This document shows, one piece after another, positions 16,383-25,373 of a stretch of DNA of 64,000 nt. The notes below the pieces were generated by a model that worked only from the letters and a program-made list of their open reading frames with translations, was not told where the DNA came from and searched no databases. The position numbers and the translations under genes are program-made. How positions within the stretch are numbered: the first letter of the stretch is position 1; every line of letters begins with the position of its first letter. The DNA comes from Thermaerobacter marianensis DSM 12885 (lineage in GTDB: Bacteria > Bacillota > Sulfobacillia > Thermaerobacterales > Thermaerobacteraceae), in assembly GCF_000184705.1 (NCBI RefSeq), contig NC_014831.1:1860001-1924000 (forward strand), written 5' to 3'.

Positions 16383-17204
16383 GTGGAGTCTCACGCTGGC
16401 GCTAATGTGGGCAGCAATCCGGCTCCCCGTGGTCTCCGCCTTGGAGAAATGGCAGCGGGAGATGGTGGGCCATCCGTTTCTTACGATCGTACGACGGCGG
16501 CCCTGTTCGTCGTTGTCGCCCTGCTCATCCTCGAATTGAGCGGCCGGGATCCCGGCCGGTACGGCATTGCCTTCCATCAAAGCGGGCGCGCGCTGGAGGC
16601 CGGCCTGACCTCCCTCGCCGCGCTGGGACCGCTCTGCGGGCTGGTGTTTCTACTCTTAGCGGGTCTCGGGTGGTCTCCCTATGATTGGCCGGGCGCGCTG
16701 ATTCTCGCGCTGGGATACGGACTGGCCTGGCCTGTGGTGGCCTACCTCCTGTGCAAACAGCCCGCCGTGGAGGAACGCCCGGCCTCCCGGGGTCAGATCG
16801 CCGGCCTGCTGTCGGGTCTGGAACTCGTCACCGTGCTGGCCGCGGTGGTGCACCCTCATACCCCTTTGGTTTCGACGGCTCTCTATACGCTCTTCTTCCT
16901 CGGGATCGGAGAGGAGCTGTTCTTTCGCGGCTACGTCCAGTCGCGGCTCAACCAGGCCTTCGACCGCCCGTACCACCTTCGGGGCGCGAGCTTGGGCTGG
17001 GAGATGCCCCTGGCCGCGCTGGTCTTTGGATTGAGTCACGTGCTGAGCCCGCCGAACCCGGGACAGGTGGCATGGGGGTTGTGGACCTTCGTCTTCGGCC
17101 TTGTCATGGGTCACGTGCGCGAAGAGACGGGAAGTTTTCTAGCGCCTGCCGTCGCTCACGGCGTGCTAATGTGCGTCGCAGCCCTGCTCGGGGGGCCATC
17201 GTGA
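16383..17204 (+). CDS. CPBP family intramembrane metalloprotease (apparent N-terminal frameshift)
   Basis: The main frame shows the CPBP motifs GEELFFRGYVQSRL (EExxxR), FGLSHVL (FxxxH) and AHGVLMCV, among six or so membrane segments, as in Abi/CAAX-type proteases. Its first 30 residues look like noise (MESHAGANVGSN). An overlapping frame from about 16324 (MRRNRRGDSAIWALVEVL) encodes a good membrane helix WALVEVLVVWSLTLALMWAA and then KWQREMVGHPFL, continuing sensibly into the main frame (YDRTTAALFVVVALLILEL) if one base is added near 16470-16500. Either the gene is frameshifted or the read has an error. The role of this CPBP is unknown; the family includes prenyl-proteases and bacteriocin-immunity proteins. 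Confidence 0.75.
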   Translation: MESHAGANVGSNPAPRGLRLGEMAAGDGGPSVSYDRTTAALFVVVALLILELSGRDPGRYGIAFHQSGRALEAGLTSLAALGPLCGLVFLLLAGLGWSPYDWPGALILALGYGLAWPVVAYLLCKQPAVEERPASRGQIAGLLSGLELVTVLAAVVHPHTPLVSTALYTLFFLGIGEELFFRGYVQSRLNQAFDRPYHLRGASLGWEMPLAALVFGLSHVLSPPNPGQVAWGLWTFVFGLVMGHVREETGSFLAPAVAHGVLMCVAALLGGPS

Positions 17205-17331
17205 GTGGCAAAGGGCCCCCGCGACACGAGGCGCGGACGTCGCAGGCCAAATGGGCCGCATGGCGGATGCCCTTTCGTCCCCGCGGCGTTACGGCCCAGC
17301 TGACCGGGAAGCGAAGTCCCCGTTCACCACG

Positions 17332-17369
17332 GGGTGCCGGAAAACGAGAAAACCCGCCGGGCACCGGGA
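17332..17369. repeat. 38-bp dispersed repeat, copy 2
   Basis: Exact copy of 7418-7455 in the same orientation, including the self-complementary ends GGTGCC/GGCACC and the A-rich centre. Flanking sequences of the two copies differ, so the conserved unit is confined to this element. Confidence 0.7.
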
Positions 17370-17478
17370 CCTGCGCCCCCACGGTCGCCGCGACGCTCCG
17401 TCCGATCGCCGTGACCTTGGGCTCGATGAGTGAAGGATCGCCTGCTGGCGGCCCGGGCCCATGGCGAGCGGAAACACG

Positions 17479-17544
17479 ATACGGCGCGCCCGTGGCCTCG
17501 CCGCCGGGAACTGGCGGCCTCGGTGCCACACCGGCGCGCCGTAT
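17479..17544. repeat. Long inverted repeat near cupredoxin gene
   Basis: ATACGGCGCGCC (17479-17490) is perfectly complementary to GGCGCGCCGTAT (17533-17544). Inside the spacer GTGGC/GCCAC and GCCGCC/GGCGGC can extend the pairing. It is 170 nt beyond the cupredoxin stop and may be a bidirectional transcription end or a remnant of a mobile repeat. Confidence 0.5.
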
Positions 17545-17711
17545 ATCAACTGCCCTGCCCACGGGACCTGAAGGCACCGGCCTTTTGGTGGAAGCCGCCT
17601 ACCGGCCTTCTACGGGCCGCACGCAGGCCGGGATGGGGTCAAGCTATGGCGCCAGCTCACGTGCTGGGTGGTTCGGCCCCACATTTACCTACCCGAAGGT
17701 TGATACCGCCT

Positions 17712-18089
17712 TCACTCCACCACCAGCTTGCCGCGAAGCATCCCCATCTGGCATGTGAAGTCGTATTCGCCGGGCTCTTCCGGCAACAGCTCCACGGTCA
17801 CGGTTTCGCCCGCGGGGAGCCGCGCCGACTTGCCGAAGTCCGCAAAGACCACCATCTCCGAGCAGGCGGCCGTTTCCTCACGGCGGAAGTGGATACGCAC
17901 CGGCTTGCCACGCTGGACAACGATGACATCCGGCGTGTAGCCACCCTTCACCAGCACCATCGCTTCCTGGTAGCCGGTCGAGGTGAGCGACGCTCGCGTC
18001 CCCGCCCGGCGCGGCCCCCAGAAGAACCAGGCGATCCCGACGACAATCACCGCCCCCACCAGGATCACCACGATGTCGGTCGCGCTCAT
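17712..18089 (-). CDS. Membrane-anchored cupredoxin-domain protein
   Basis: 125 residues from ATG 18089, which overlaps the stop of the P-type ATPase gene (ATGA). An N-terminal membrane helix ([19 protein letters not shown]) is followed by one cupredoxin barrel. Candidate copper ligands are in [13 protein letters not shown] and [13 protein letters not shown] (Cys and Met residues; the usual ligand His is not evident). Co-translation with a copper ATPase suggests an extracytoplasmic copper-binding partner. The altered ligand set may mean different metal affinity. Confidence 0.85.
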   Translation of the reverse strand: MSATDIVVILVGAVIVVGIAWFFWGPRRAGTRASLTSTGYQEAMVLVKGGYTPDVIVVQRGKPVRIHFRREETAACSEMVVFADFGKSARLPAGETVTVELLPEEPGEYDFTCQMGMLRGKLVVE

Positions 18090-20752
18090 TGCCAACCCTC
18101 CCTCGGCCGCCAACCGCGCAAGCGGTTGGCGTTGGTGACGACCGTGACGGAACTTGCGGCCATGGCCGCCGCGGCGATGAGCGGGCTCAGCAGCATCCCG
18201 GTGAATGGGTACAGCAGTCCCATCGCCACCGGAATGCCGAGGGTGTTGTAGATGAAGGCACCAAACAGGTTCTGATACACGTTGCGCATGGTCACCTTGG
18301 AAATCTCGATGGCCATGACAACGCCCTTCAAGCTCCCGCTGATGAGCGTCACATCCGCCGCCTCGATGGCAACGTCCGTGCCCGTGCCGATGGCAAAGCC
18401 CACGTCCGCCTGGGCCAGGGCCGGCGCATCGTTGATGCCATCACCGACCATGCCGACCTTCTTGCCCTCAAGCTGGAGCTTTTGCACCTCATGGGCCTTG
18501 TCCTCCGGGAGCACCTCGGCAATAACCCGGTCGACGCCGACCTGTCGCCCGATGGCAAGGGCGGTACGGCGGTTGTCGCCGGTAAGCATCACCACCTCCA
18601 TGCCCATCCGCTTCAGGGCCGCAATGGCCGCTACGGAATCCTCCTTGACGGTATCGGCGGCCGCGACGATCCCGGCAGCCGTCCCATCGACGGCCACAAA
18701 CATCGGCGTCTTGCCCTCGTCGGCCAGACGCTGCGCCTCCTGGGCGAGCCGCCCGAGGGCGACGCCCCTCTCGGCCATGAGCCGCTCGTTGCCGACCAGC
18801 ACGTGATGCCCTTCCACCTGGGCCTCGACGCCATGACCGGGGATGGCCGCAAAGCCGTCGGCCTCGGGGAGGGCGAGACCCCGTGCCAGCGCCCCCTCCA
18901 CGATGGCGGTGGCCAGGGGGTGTTCCGACTTCCGCTCGATGGCCGCAGTGAGCCGCAGGATCAGGTCCTCGTCAAAGCCGGTTGCGGCCACGACATCGGT
19001 GAGTTCCGGCTTGCCTTTGGTAATGGTGCCGGTCTTATCGAGGACGATCACGTCCAGCCGCGATGCCATTTGAAGGGCATCCCCGGACCGGATCAGGATC
19101 CCCTGTTCCGCACCCTTGCCGATGCCCACGGTTAGACTCGTTGGCGTCGCCAGCCCGAGGGCGCACGGGCATGCGATGATGAGCGTCGTCACGAAGACAA
19201 TCAGCGCGTAGATGTAGGCAGGTTCCGGCCCGAAGACGTACCAGACCACCGCCGCCACGATCGCCAGGATGAGGACCGCCGGTACGAAATAGTGGGAAAC
19301 CCGGTCTACAATGCGCTGGATGGGAGCCTTTGAGCCCTGGGCGTCCTGCACGAGGCGGATGATCTGGGAAAGCGCCGTGTCCTTGCCGACCTTGGTGGCG
19401 CGAAACCGGAAGCTGCCGGTCTGGTTGATGGTTGCACCGATGACCTCGTCGCCTGGCTTCATTTCCACCGGGATGGACTCGCCGGTGATCATGCTCTCGT
19501 CAACGGAGGAGGTTCCCTCGATGACAACACCGTCCACCGGGATCTTCTCCCCCGGCCGCACGACCACGATGTCGCCGACCAGAACCTCCTCGACCGGAAT
19601 GTCGACTTCGGTGCCGTCCCGTACCACCCGCGCGGTTCTGGCCTGAAGGCCGATGAGTTTTTTGATGGCCTCGCTGGTGCGTCCTCTGGCGCGCAGTTCA
19701 AGGGCAAGTCCCAGGTTCACGAGGGCCACGACCACGGCGGTCACGTCGTAGAAGACCTCAGCAAGCGCCATCGACGGGAAGATCTGCGGGAAGGCCACGG
19801 CCACCGTGGAATAGAGCCAGGCTGCCGCGATGCCAATGGAAATCAGGGTGTGCATGTTGGCCTGGCGGTGTTTGAGGCCCTGCCACATGCCGTTGAAGAA
19901 GTGGGAGCCCGACCAGAGCATGACAGGCAGGGTGAGGAGGCCGAGGATCGCCCACGCGGCACGGCGGGCGTCGCTGCCCGGCGTCAGCCAATCGCGAAGC
20001 ACTGGAAAGAATTGGGGATAGGACAGCACGATCACCGGGACCGATACGGCCGCAGCGAACCAGAACTTCTGCATCAGCTGCCGGTACTCGCGCTGCCGGT
20101 CCTGTTCCTCCCGATCGATTCCCGTCTCCGTTGGGGCCGGCGCCTCCGTTACCTCGTATCCCCCGGTTTCGACAGCCCGTTTCAGCCCACCGACGTCCAC
20201 GAGCCCTGGAAGGTACTCCACGCGCGCCAGCCCGGTTGCCGGATTGACGGTCGCCGACAGCACGCCTGCGGTACCGCGAAGGGCCTCCTCGATGCGGCTC
20301 ACGCAGGAGGCGCAGTGCATGCCGCGGATGGCCAAATACGCCGTGGCGGTGCCGACGGTAAAACCCGCTCGGCGGGCACCGGCGACGATGGCGTCCACGC
20401 CCGTGACGGTTGGGTCGTACTCCACCCGCGCCAGCTTATGCGTCGCATTGACCACAGCCCGATGCACACCCGGCAGTGCCTGAAGCTGTTCACTCAGCCG
20501 CCTGGCGCCGTGCCGACCGCCTGGGTCCACAAGGGGGATCTCGATTCGTCGGAGCACTCCACCCTCGGCGACGCCTGTCGTTGCCGAAGTGGCGTGCCCG
20601 CGGTCAAACTGCTGCACGCAGGCTTCCGAGCAGAAGTAGAAGGTCTCCCCTCCGACGGTGCGAACCGCTGCCGCCCGGGCCGGTTCGATGACCATGCCGC
20701 AAACCGGATCGCGGAACGTGGACGGCGGGACATTGCTGGCCGGTTCTGCCAT
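18086..20752 (-). CDS. copA: P1B-type copper/heavy-metal ATPase with N-terminal YHS domain
   Basis: 888 residues from ATG 20752, selected for its GGGAGGGAG ribosome binding site. N-terminal YHS/TRASH-like metal domain ([26 protein letters not shown]), then an HMA-like domain lacking CxxC (about residues 65-135) and a true HMA domain with GMHCASC (about residue 145). The P-type core has TGES, the transmembrane metal motif CPC ([12 protein letters not shown], about 529), phosphorylated Asp in DKTGT (about 571), the HP motif (SEHPLATA) and [13 protein letters not shown] plus HMA indicates Cu(I)/Ag(I) export. Operon with a His-rich peptide upstream and a cupredoxin downstream. No CsoR box is visible here. 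Confidence 0.93.
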   Translation of the reverse strand: MAEPASNVPPSTFRDPVCGMVIEPARAAAVRTVGGETFYFCSEACVQQFDRGHATSATTGVAEGGVLRRIEIPLVDPGGRHGARRLSEQLQALPGVHRAVVNATHKLARVEYDPTVTGVDAIVAGARRAGFTVGTATAYLAIRGMHCASCVSRIEEALRGTAGVLSATVNPATGLARVEYLPGLVDVGGLKRAVETGGYEVTEAPAPTETGIDREEQDRQREYRQLMQKFWFAAAVSVPVIVLSYPQFFPVLRDWLTPGSDARRAAWAILGLLTLPVMLWSGSHFFNGMWQGLKHRQANMHTLISIGIAAAWLYSTVAVAFPQIFPSMALAEVFYDVTAVVVALVNLGLALELRARGRTSEAIKKLIGLQARTARVVRDGTEVDIPVEEVLVGDIVVVRPGEKIPVDGVVIEGTSSVDESMITGESIPVEMKPGDEVIGATINQTGSFRFRATKVGKDTALSQIIRLVQDAQGSKAPIQRIVDRVSHYFVPAVLILAIVAAVVWYVFGPEPAYIYALIVFVTTLIIACPCALGLATPTSLTVGIGKGAEQGILIRSGDALQMASRLDVIVLDKTGTITKGKPELTDVVAATGFDEDLILRLTAAIERKSEHPLATAIVEGALARGLALPEADGFAAIPGHGVEAQVEGHHVLVGNERLMAERGVALGRLAQEAQRLADEGKTPMFVAVDGTAAGIVAAADTVKEDSVAAIAALKRMGMEVVMLTGDNRRTALAIGRQVGVDRVIAEVLPEDKAHEVQKLQLEGKKVGMVGDGINDAPALAQADVGFAIGTGTDVAIEAADVTLISGSLKGVVMAIEISKVTMRNVYQNLFGAFIYNTLGIPVAMGLLYPFTGMLLSPLIAAAAMAASSVTVVTNANRLRGWRPREGWQ

Positions 20753-20782
20753 GGGACTCCCTCCCTGTGTGCGGAGTCTGCC

Positions 20783-20820
20783 GACGGAGGGTGTTCCCCT
20801 CCTCCGAATCACCCTCCGTC
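20783..20820 (-). promoter_or_regulatory. Hairpin in the leader of the YHS copper ATPase gene
   Basis: 11-bp perfect stem (20783-20793 with 20810-20820) around a 16-nt loop, about 30 nt before the copA start. On the minus strand the loop contains GGAGGAGGGG. It lies between the His-rich peptide and copA and could influence relative expression. Confidence 0.4.
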
Positions 20821-20930
20821 CTGGCGCGGCAGCCTGGCGTTACAGCCGGTGCGTTGTACCGCGGCAATGAGCTGCTCTGGGTCCGACGGCACGATGACGG
20901 GCCCCCGGAGACCCGCATCGGCCCATCCGA

Positions 20931-21131
20931 CTAGTGGCAGCAATGGCCGCCATGGGATGTGGGACGCCGGTGTGATGCGTGACCGCCGTGGGATCCATGG
21001 GTGCCATGAGACCCTGCGTGGTCCCGGTGTGACCTGGGTCTGGCCGGTCGCGGGGCGGAAATCCGCCATATCACCACGGCCAACAACCCGACGAGGATCC
21101 ACGGACCATAGATCCGGAGGAACTCTCCCAT
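20931..21131 (-). CDS. Small His-rich membrane peptide (putative metal-binding)
   Basis: 66 residues starting at ATG 21131 behind an excellent AAAGGAGGTG ribosome binding site. One membrane helix (YGPWILVGLLAVVIWRI, residues 8-24) is followed by a basic linker and a tail with nine His (SHRDHAGSHGTHGSHGGH ... HGGHCCH, ending in Cys-Cys-His). Such a tail should chelate Cu, Ni or Zn. It is the first gene of the copA-cupredoxin unit and probably a metal-binding accessory. Several copper loci carry short His-rich membrane peptides, but I do not recognise this one as a named family. Confidence 0.75.
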   Translation of the reverse strand: MGEFLRIYGPWILVGLLAVVIWRISAPRPARPRSHRDHAGSHGTHGSHGGHASHRRPTSHGGHCCH

Positions 21132-21186
21132 CGTCCGCACCTCCTTTGGAATTCGTCGTCCACCACTCCCAGCATTCCCCGGGAAT

Positions 21187-21230
21187 CTGAGCCATAGCTG
21201 AGCAACAGTTGAAAGACTCCTGAGACCGCC
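21187..21230 (-). promoter_or_regulatory. Four 11-bp-phased direct repeats upstream of the His-rich peptide/copA unit
   Basis: Reading the plus strand, CTGAGCCATAG, CTGAGCAACAG, TTGAAAGACTC and CTGAGACCGCC follow one another without gaps. CTGAG recurs at 21187, 21198 and 21220, with TTGAA at 21209. An 11-bp period is the signature of OmpR/PhoB-type response-regulator sites. The repeats lie about 55 nt upstream of the His-rich gene start. Confidence 0.5.
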
Positions 21231-21397
21231 TACGACCTGCACGTCATCCTCGCATATGGAACGAATCCGACCTGGTGGCACAAAAACGGCCGGCGGTGTC
21301 GATGCCCCCCGGCCTCCTGGGTCGTTGCATGCTCGATGACCACCGGCGGTCAACCGCCATTCCCGACACGGCCTGCGAGCTGGCCGTCCTGCCGCCT

Positions 21398-24300
21398 TCA
21401 CCAGATGTCGACGAGGGCGGTGACTTCACCGTCGCCGGCGCGAGTCGTGGCGGCCTGCCGCCAGGGTCCGAAGCCGCAGGTGCGGTCGTAGGCGTCCAGG
21501 TCGACGAGCCGGAGGATCCGGCGGCCCGGGTGACTTTCCGCCACCTGGCGGGCCAGCTCGAAGGGCACGGGCACCACGTACCGCTCCAGCAGGCCCAGGA
21601 AGCGCCGGCGTTCCCCCTGGGAACGCCCCGCCAGCCATCCCGGGCGCAGGTAGAGGCGATAGAGGTCTTCCAGGGTCGCCGCCTGCCAGACCGCCAGGGC
21701 CGCCCGATCCTCTTCCAACAGGAGCTCGTCGATGGGGACGAACACGGGGATCCGGGGCGGCCCCTCGTCGAAGGGCATGAGGCCCGCCACCGCCGACCAC
21801 GCCCCGGCCGCCGCCGCGGCCAGCGGGCCGGCCGCGTCGTGACCGGGCTTCCGCTCCCACCACCGGCGGTAGAAGTCCTCGACCGCCCGGTCCAGCTCCC
21901 GCTCGGTCCACGTGCCTCCCGGGGTCAAGAAGCGGTCCGTCTCGTCCCGGGCGATGGCATCCCGATAGATCCACGGCCGGCTGTCCTTCCCGTCGGGTCG
22001 TACGTAGTCGAAGACGATCACCCGGGCGGCGCTCCGCCTGCCGTGCCGGTTCGCGCGGCCCGCCGCCTGCACCACGGACGGCAACACCGGCCGTGCGCGG
22101 TAGAGGCGGTCGAAGTCCAGGTCGACCCCTGCCTCCAGGGCTTGGGTGGCCACGGCGATGGGGGCCGCTCCGGCCGCGGGTCTGCCGGTGGAGCCGCCAA
22201 GGGCTGGGTCCAGCCACTGCCGGAGCTTCCGGATCTGAATCGCCTTATGGGCCGGCGTCATCAAACCGTGGACCAGAAGCACCGAATCACTGCCGGCTTC
22301 GCCACGGTCCCATCGGGCCGGCTCGCTCGGGCCGGCCCGGACCGTGCGCCCGGCCCGGTCCCACCGGCCCCGGCCCGCCTCATCGGAGGCCTCCGGTGGA
22401 TTGCCATCGCGGACCACGCCAGGTTCGAACTCGCGGTCTGCACCGGATAACCCCCGCAACGTCGCCAACCTTTGCTGCACGGCGTCGTACACAACCTGGG
22501 CGTCGGCGATGGTGTTCAGAATCGCGGCCACCCGATACCCCGCCAGCGCGTCGTCCACAAGGCGGGCGGCCAGCGCTTCCGCATCCCACCCGGGACGCTC
22601 CGGCCCGTCTCGCTCGCCGGCGGTGCGGTGGTCGACGACCTCAAGCACGTACCGGCTCGGCAGGCGGACGGGCACCGAGAGGTTATGGGGTCGCACCCTG
22701 CGCGGGGGCCATGGCGGCATGGTCGCCGTCATCACCAGGACCTGCATGTCCCACCACTGGCAAGCTGCCACCATCATCTCGGTCAGAAGGGCCCAGCTGG
22801 TGGGATCGATGATCTGCGGCTCGTCCAGGATCACAAAGGCACGGCCCAGAGCAGGGATCCGCAGCGCATGCTGCGCGCGGACCGGGAACAGGGCACGGAA
22901 GAACTGGTTGAAGGTGACCGCCACCACCGGCGCCTGCCAGCTCTCCATGACGAGAAAGGCGCGGTCTTCCTCGGATGGCAGCGGGTCGGCCGGGGAAGGA
23001 GCGCCCGTGGCCGGCGTGGCAGACGGTCCCGTGGCGGCCTCCCGGTCGCTCTCCCCGGCCCCCTGGTGGACACCGGGCCTCCCGCCTGCCGTCCGCCGGG
23101 GTGCTGCTTCCGGCGTGGCCAGGTGGTGGTGCTGGAGGACGGCCAGGCCCGTGTGCTGTTCGAACTGGGCCGCGGCCTGTTCCACCACGGTAAGGTACGG
23201 CCCGACGTAGACGATCCGCTGCCGCCCGTTACGCAGGCAGGCCTCGAGAGCGACCCGCATCGCCGTCAGCGTCTTCCCGCTTCCCGTCGGAAGGACCAGG
23301 GTGTACACCGGCGCATCCGGAACCGACCGGTACCGCCTCAACACCTCGGCCTGAAGCCGCTGCCGCTCCCCCGACACGTCGAAGGGGTGGCGACCGGCAT
23401 GCGAGCCGGCGGAGGAGACACCGGCCTCCGCCACCCCGGTCCCCGGCGGTTGGGTTGCCGTCACGGCTTGTGAGCCGGTCCGGGAATCGGCCCGCCCTTC
23501 CCGCATCGCCTCTCCGTTGGCACCACCGGAGCCACAGTCCGCGGGGCCGGCACCGATCCCACCCCCGTCCTCAGCCCGGTGTTCATCAACGGGGACTTGG
23601 GCCCCTAGCGATCGTTCCATACGCCCGATGGCGGCTTCGGCCTGCGCGGGCGTCAAAGCCTCGGGCTGGAGGCCGGCCACGGCGAACCGGTCGGCCTGGA
23701 TCAGTCGGGCCGTGGTGCTACGCAGGAGTTCGCCGGCGTCGATCCGAGCGGGGTCCGCCTGACCGGCTTCCAACCGGCCCTGCAACCGCACCACCGCCCG
23801 GCCCCACGCACTGCGGGCCGCGTCGACCCACCGCCCCCAGTCGGCGGCGTCGGCCGGCCAGAGCCCGCCGGCAACGGCCAGGTCCGTGCTGCGGACGAGG
23901 CGCAGCAGGCCGTTCACGTCCATCTCGGCCAGGATGGCGGGCGTCCAGTATCCGAACCAAGGGGGTTCGGTCTCCAGATCCCCCAGGGTGCCGTGGTGGT
24001 CCGCGATGTCCCGGGAGACGACCAGCACCTGCCGTTCCGAGAGCACCGGTTCCGGACGACCCGGCACCGGGGACGCCGGCGGCGCGGGCGAGATGGGCTC
24101 TGGCCCCGACGCCGGAACGCCCGCCCGCAGGCCCGCTGGGAGCAACGAAGGGAACGGGCGCCCGGCCAAGGATCGCAAGGACGGGCGACCCGGACCGCGC
24201 CGCCGCAGCCACTGGAAGGCAAGACCGGCAAACAGTGCTGCACCGACGAAGGCGTGGGGCCCCACCGGCCCCTGCCGCCCGGGGGCGAGGAGCCGTTCCT

Positions 24301-24514
24301 GCCACGTGCGGCGGGCCTTGCCCGCGTCGTGCAAGAGGCCAGCCAGGTACAAGAGCTGCTCCTCCGGTGTCCCCCGGGGATCGCCGGCCCGCCGCGCTAC
24401 CTCGAGCAGGTGATCGATCAAGGGATAGCGGCGGCCGCCTTCCGGCGGCCGCGCAACGCACTGCTCCAGGGGGATCCAACCGCGTCCCCCACCGGTCCAC
24501 GGATCGCCCATCAC
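21398..24514 (-). CDS. cas3: CRISPR-associated helicase/HD nuclease Cas3 (type I)
   Basis: 1038 residues. N-terminal HD nuclease: HLLEVA, LAGLLHDAGKARRTWQ (HD pair), HAFVGA and DIADHHGTLG. Then a roughly 80-residue Gly/Ala-rich linker (about 290-370). Helicase: Walker A LVLPTGSGKTLTAM, DEPQ box VILDEPQIIDPTSW, motif III LVMTATMP, and C-terminal QALEAGVDLDFD and QAAGRANRHGR. It should degrade DNA bound by Cascade. It is the last gene of the cas operon, 86 nt after cas5. Start ATG 24514 or the next codon. Confidence 0.95.
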   Translation of the reverse strand: MMGDPWTGGGRGWIPLEQCVARPPEGGRRYPLIDHLLEVARRAGDPRGTPEEQLLYLAGLLHDAGKARRTWQERLLAPGRQGPVGPHAFVGAALFAGLAFQWLRRRGPGRPSLRSLAGRPFPSLLPAGLRAGVPASGPEPISPAPPASPVPGRPEPVLSERQVLVVSRDIADHHGTLGDLETEPPWFGYWTPAILAEMDVNGLLRLVRSTDLAVAGGLWPADAADWGRWVDAARSAWGRAVVRLQGRLEAGQADPARIDAGELLRSTTARLIQADRFAVAGLQPEALTPAQAEAAIGRMERSLGAQVPVDEHRAEDGGGIGAGPADCGSGGANGEAMREGRADSRTGSQAVTATQPPGTGVAEAGVSSAGSHAGRHPFDVSGERQRLQAEVLRRYRSVPDAPVYTLVLPTGSGKTLTAMRVALEACLRNGRQRIVYVGPYLTVVEQAAAQFEQHTGLAVLQHHHLATPEAAPRRTAGGRPGVHQGAGESDREAATGPSATPATGAPSPADPLPSEEDRAFLVMESWQAPVVAVTFNQFFRALFPVRAQHALRIPALGRAFVILDEPQIIDPTSWALLTEMMVAACQWWDMQVLVMTATMPPWPPRRVRPHNLSVPVRLPSRYVLEVVDHRTAGERDGPERPGWDAEALAARLVDDALAGYRVAAILNTIADAQVVYDAVQQRLATLRGLSGADREFEPGVVRDGNPPEASDEAGRGRWDRAGRTVRAGPSEPARWDRGEAGSDSVLLVHGLMTPAHKAIQIRKLRQWLDPALGGSTGRPAAGAAPIAVATQALEAGVDLDFDRLYRARPVLPSVVQAAGRANRHGRRSAARVIVFDYVRPDGKDSRPWIYRDAIARDETDRFLTPGGTWTERELDRAVEDFYRRWWERKPGHDAAGPLAAAAAGAWSAVAGLMPFDEGPPRIPVFVPIDELLLEEDRAALAVWQAATLEDLYRLYLRPGWLAGRSQGERRRFLGLLERYVVPVPFELARQVAESHPGRRILRLVDLDAYDRTCGFGPWRQAATTRAGDGEVTALVDIW

Positions 24515-24600
24515 CGATGCCCCCGACCAAGGTCACTCGCCACGTTTCATCCCGGCGACACCGCGGCCTGGGCCTCGTGACATCGACCACCGCAGGCCGG

Positions 24601-25368
24601 TCACCAAAGACACACCAGCCCGTCGCTGCACCGGACCCACCGTACCGGGGGGTCGTAGGGACCGGGGGCCGGCCAGAATCGGATGGCCTGGCCGTTGGGT
24701 TCGTACAGGAAGCTCAGGGAGCGACGAAACCGCCTCCCGCCCAGATGGGTATGGAGCACACCCCCCACCCGGGCATAGACGCGCCCCGGTACGGGCTCGA
24801 CGTCGAGCACCGCGTGGGTCGGAACCACCGCCGGGCTCTCCAGGGGTCCTTCCGGTGCAACGTTCACAGCTCCACCGGCCACCGCGGCTTCCCCGCCGAC
24901 CTCCTCGGCCTCTTCCCACGCGATGAAACGCGGTACCGTCAAGGCATAGGCGGAACCCAGGTATGTGGGGAAATGGCTGCGCCGCTGGCGGATTCGCTCC
25001 GCCAGTTCCTGCCCGTCGGGACCGGTGTAGTAGATGCGGTAGGCCGGTTCCACCACCAGCTCGATGGCTGTCGGCCGGTTGAAGGCGTCGCCGTTCCCGA
25101 ACCACCCCTTGCCCAGCATGGACAGCTCCTGGGCCCGCGTCCGAATGGGGTTGAGGATCCGCACGCCGGTCCAGGCTTCGTGCTCCGTGTCCACCCACTC
25201 CGGCCGGCCGAGGATCGCCCCCAGCATCCCCCGCAGAGCCGTCCGGGTGGGGAACGGGTAGGTGGCGTGGGTCACCGCCGTGTCGGGGCGGCGGAAGTGG
25301 GCCAGGTGCCCCGCCACGTCGAAGATCAGCAGCGGTACGGTCAACCGAGCGGTCGTGCCCATGGCCAT
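24601..25368 (-). CDS. cas5: CRISPR-associated protein Cas5 (type I-B)
   Basis: 255 residues from ATG 25368, 5 nt beyond the cas7 stop; the open frame reaches further upstream but overlaps cas7. The N-terminal RAMP strand LLIFDVAGHLAHFRRPDT and the following YPFPTRTALRGMLGAILG are the Cas5 signature. Glycine-rich GGRRFRRSLSFLY is near the C-terminus. Cas5 caps the crRNA 5' handle in Cascade. A 25-residue Ala/Gly-rich insert (EEVGGEAAVAGGAVN) interrupts the middle. Confidence 0.9.
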   Translation of the reverse strand: MAMGTTARLTVPLLIFDVAGHLAHFRRPDTAVTHATYPFPTRTALRGMLGAILGRPEWVDTEHEAWTGVRILNPIRTRAQELSMLGKGWFGNGDAFNRPTAIELVVEPAYRIYYTGPDGQELAERIRQRRSHFPTYLGSAYALTVPRFIAWEEAEEVGGEAAVAGGAVNVAPEGPLESPAVVPTHAVLDVEPVPGRVYARVGGVLHTHLGGRRFRRSLSFLYEPNGQAIRFWPAPGPYDPPVRWVRCSDGLVCLW

Positions 25369-25373
25369 CCCGC

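Larger units (their letters stand above)
17205..17711. other. Long intergenic region with repeat and large inverted repeat
   Basis: About 500 nt between convergent genes with no credible coding frame. It contains the second copy of the 38-bp dispersed repeat (17332-17369) and a long interrupted inverted repeat (17479-17544). No transposase remnant is recognisable. Confidence 0.5.
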
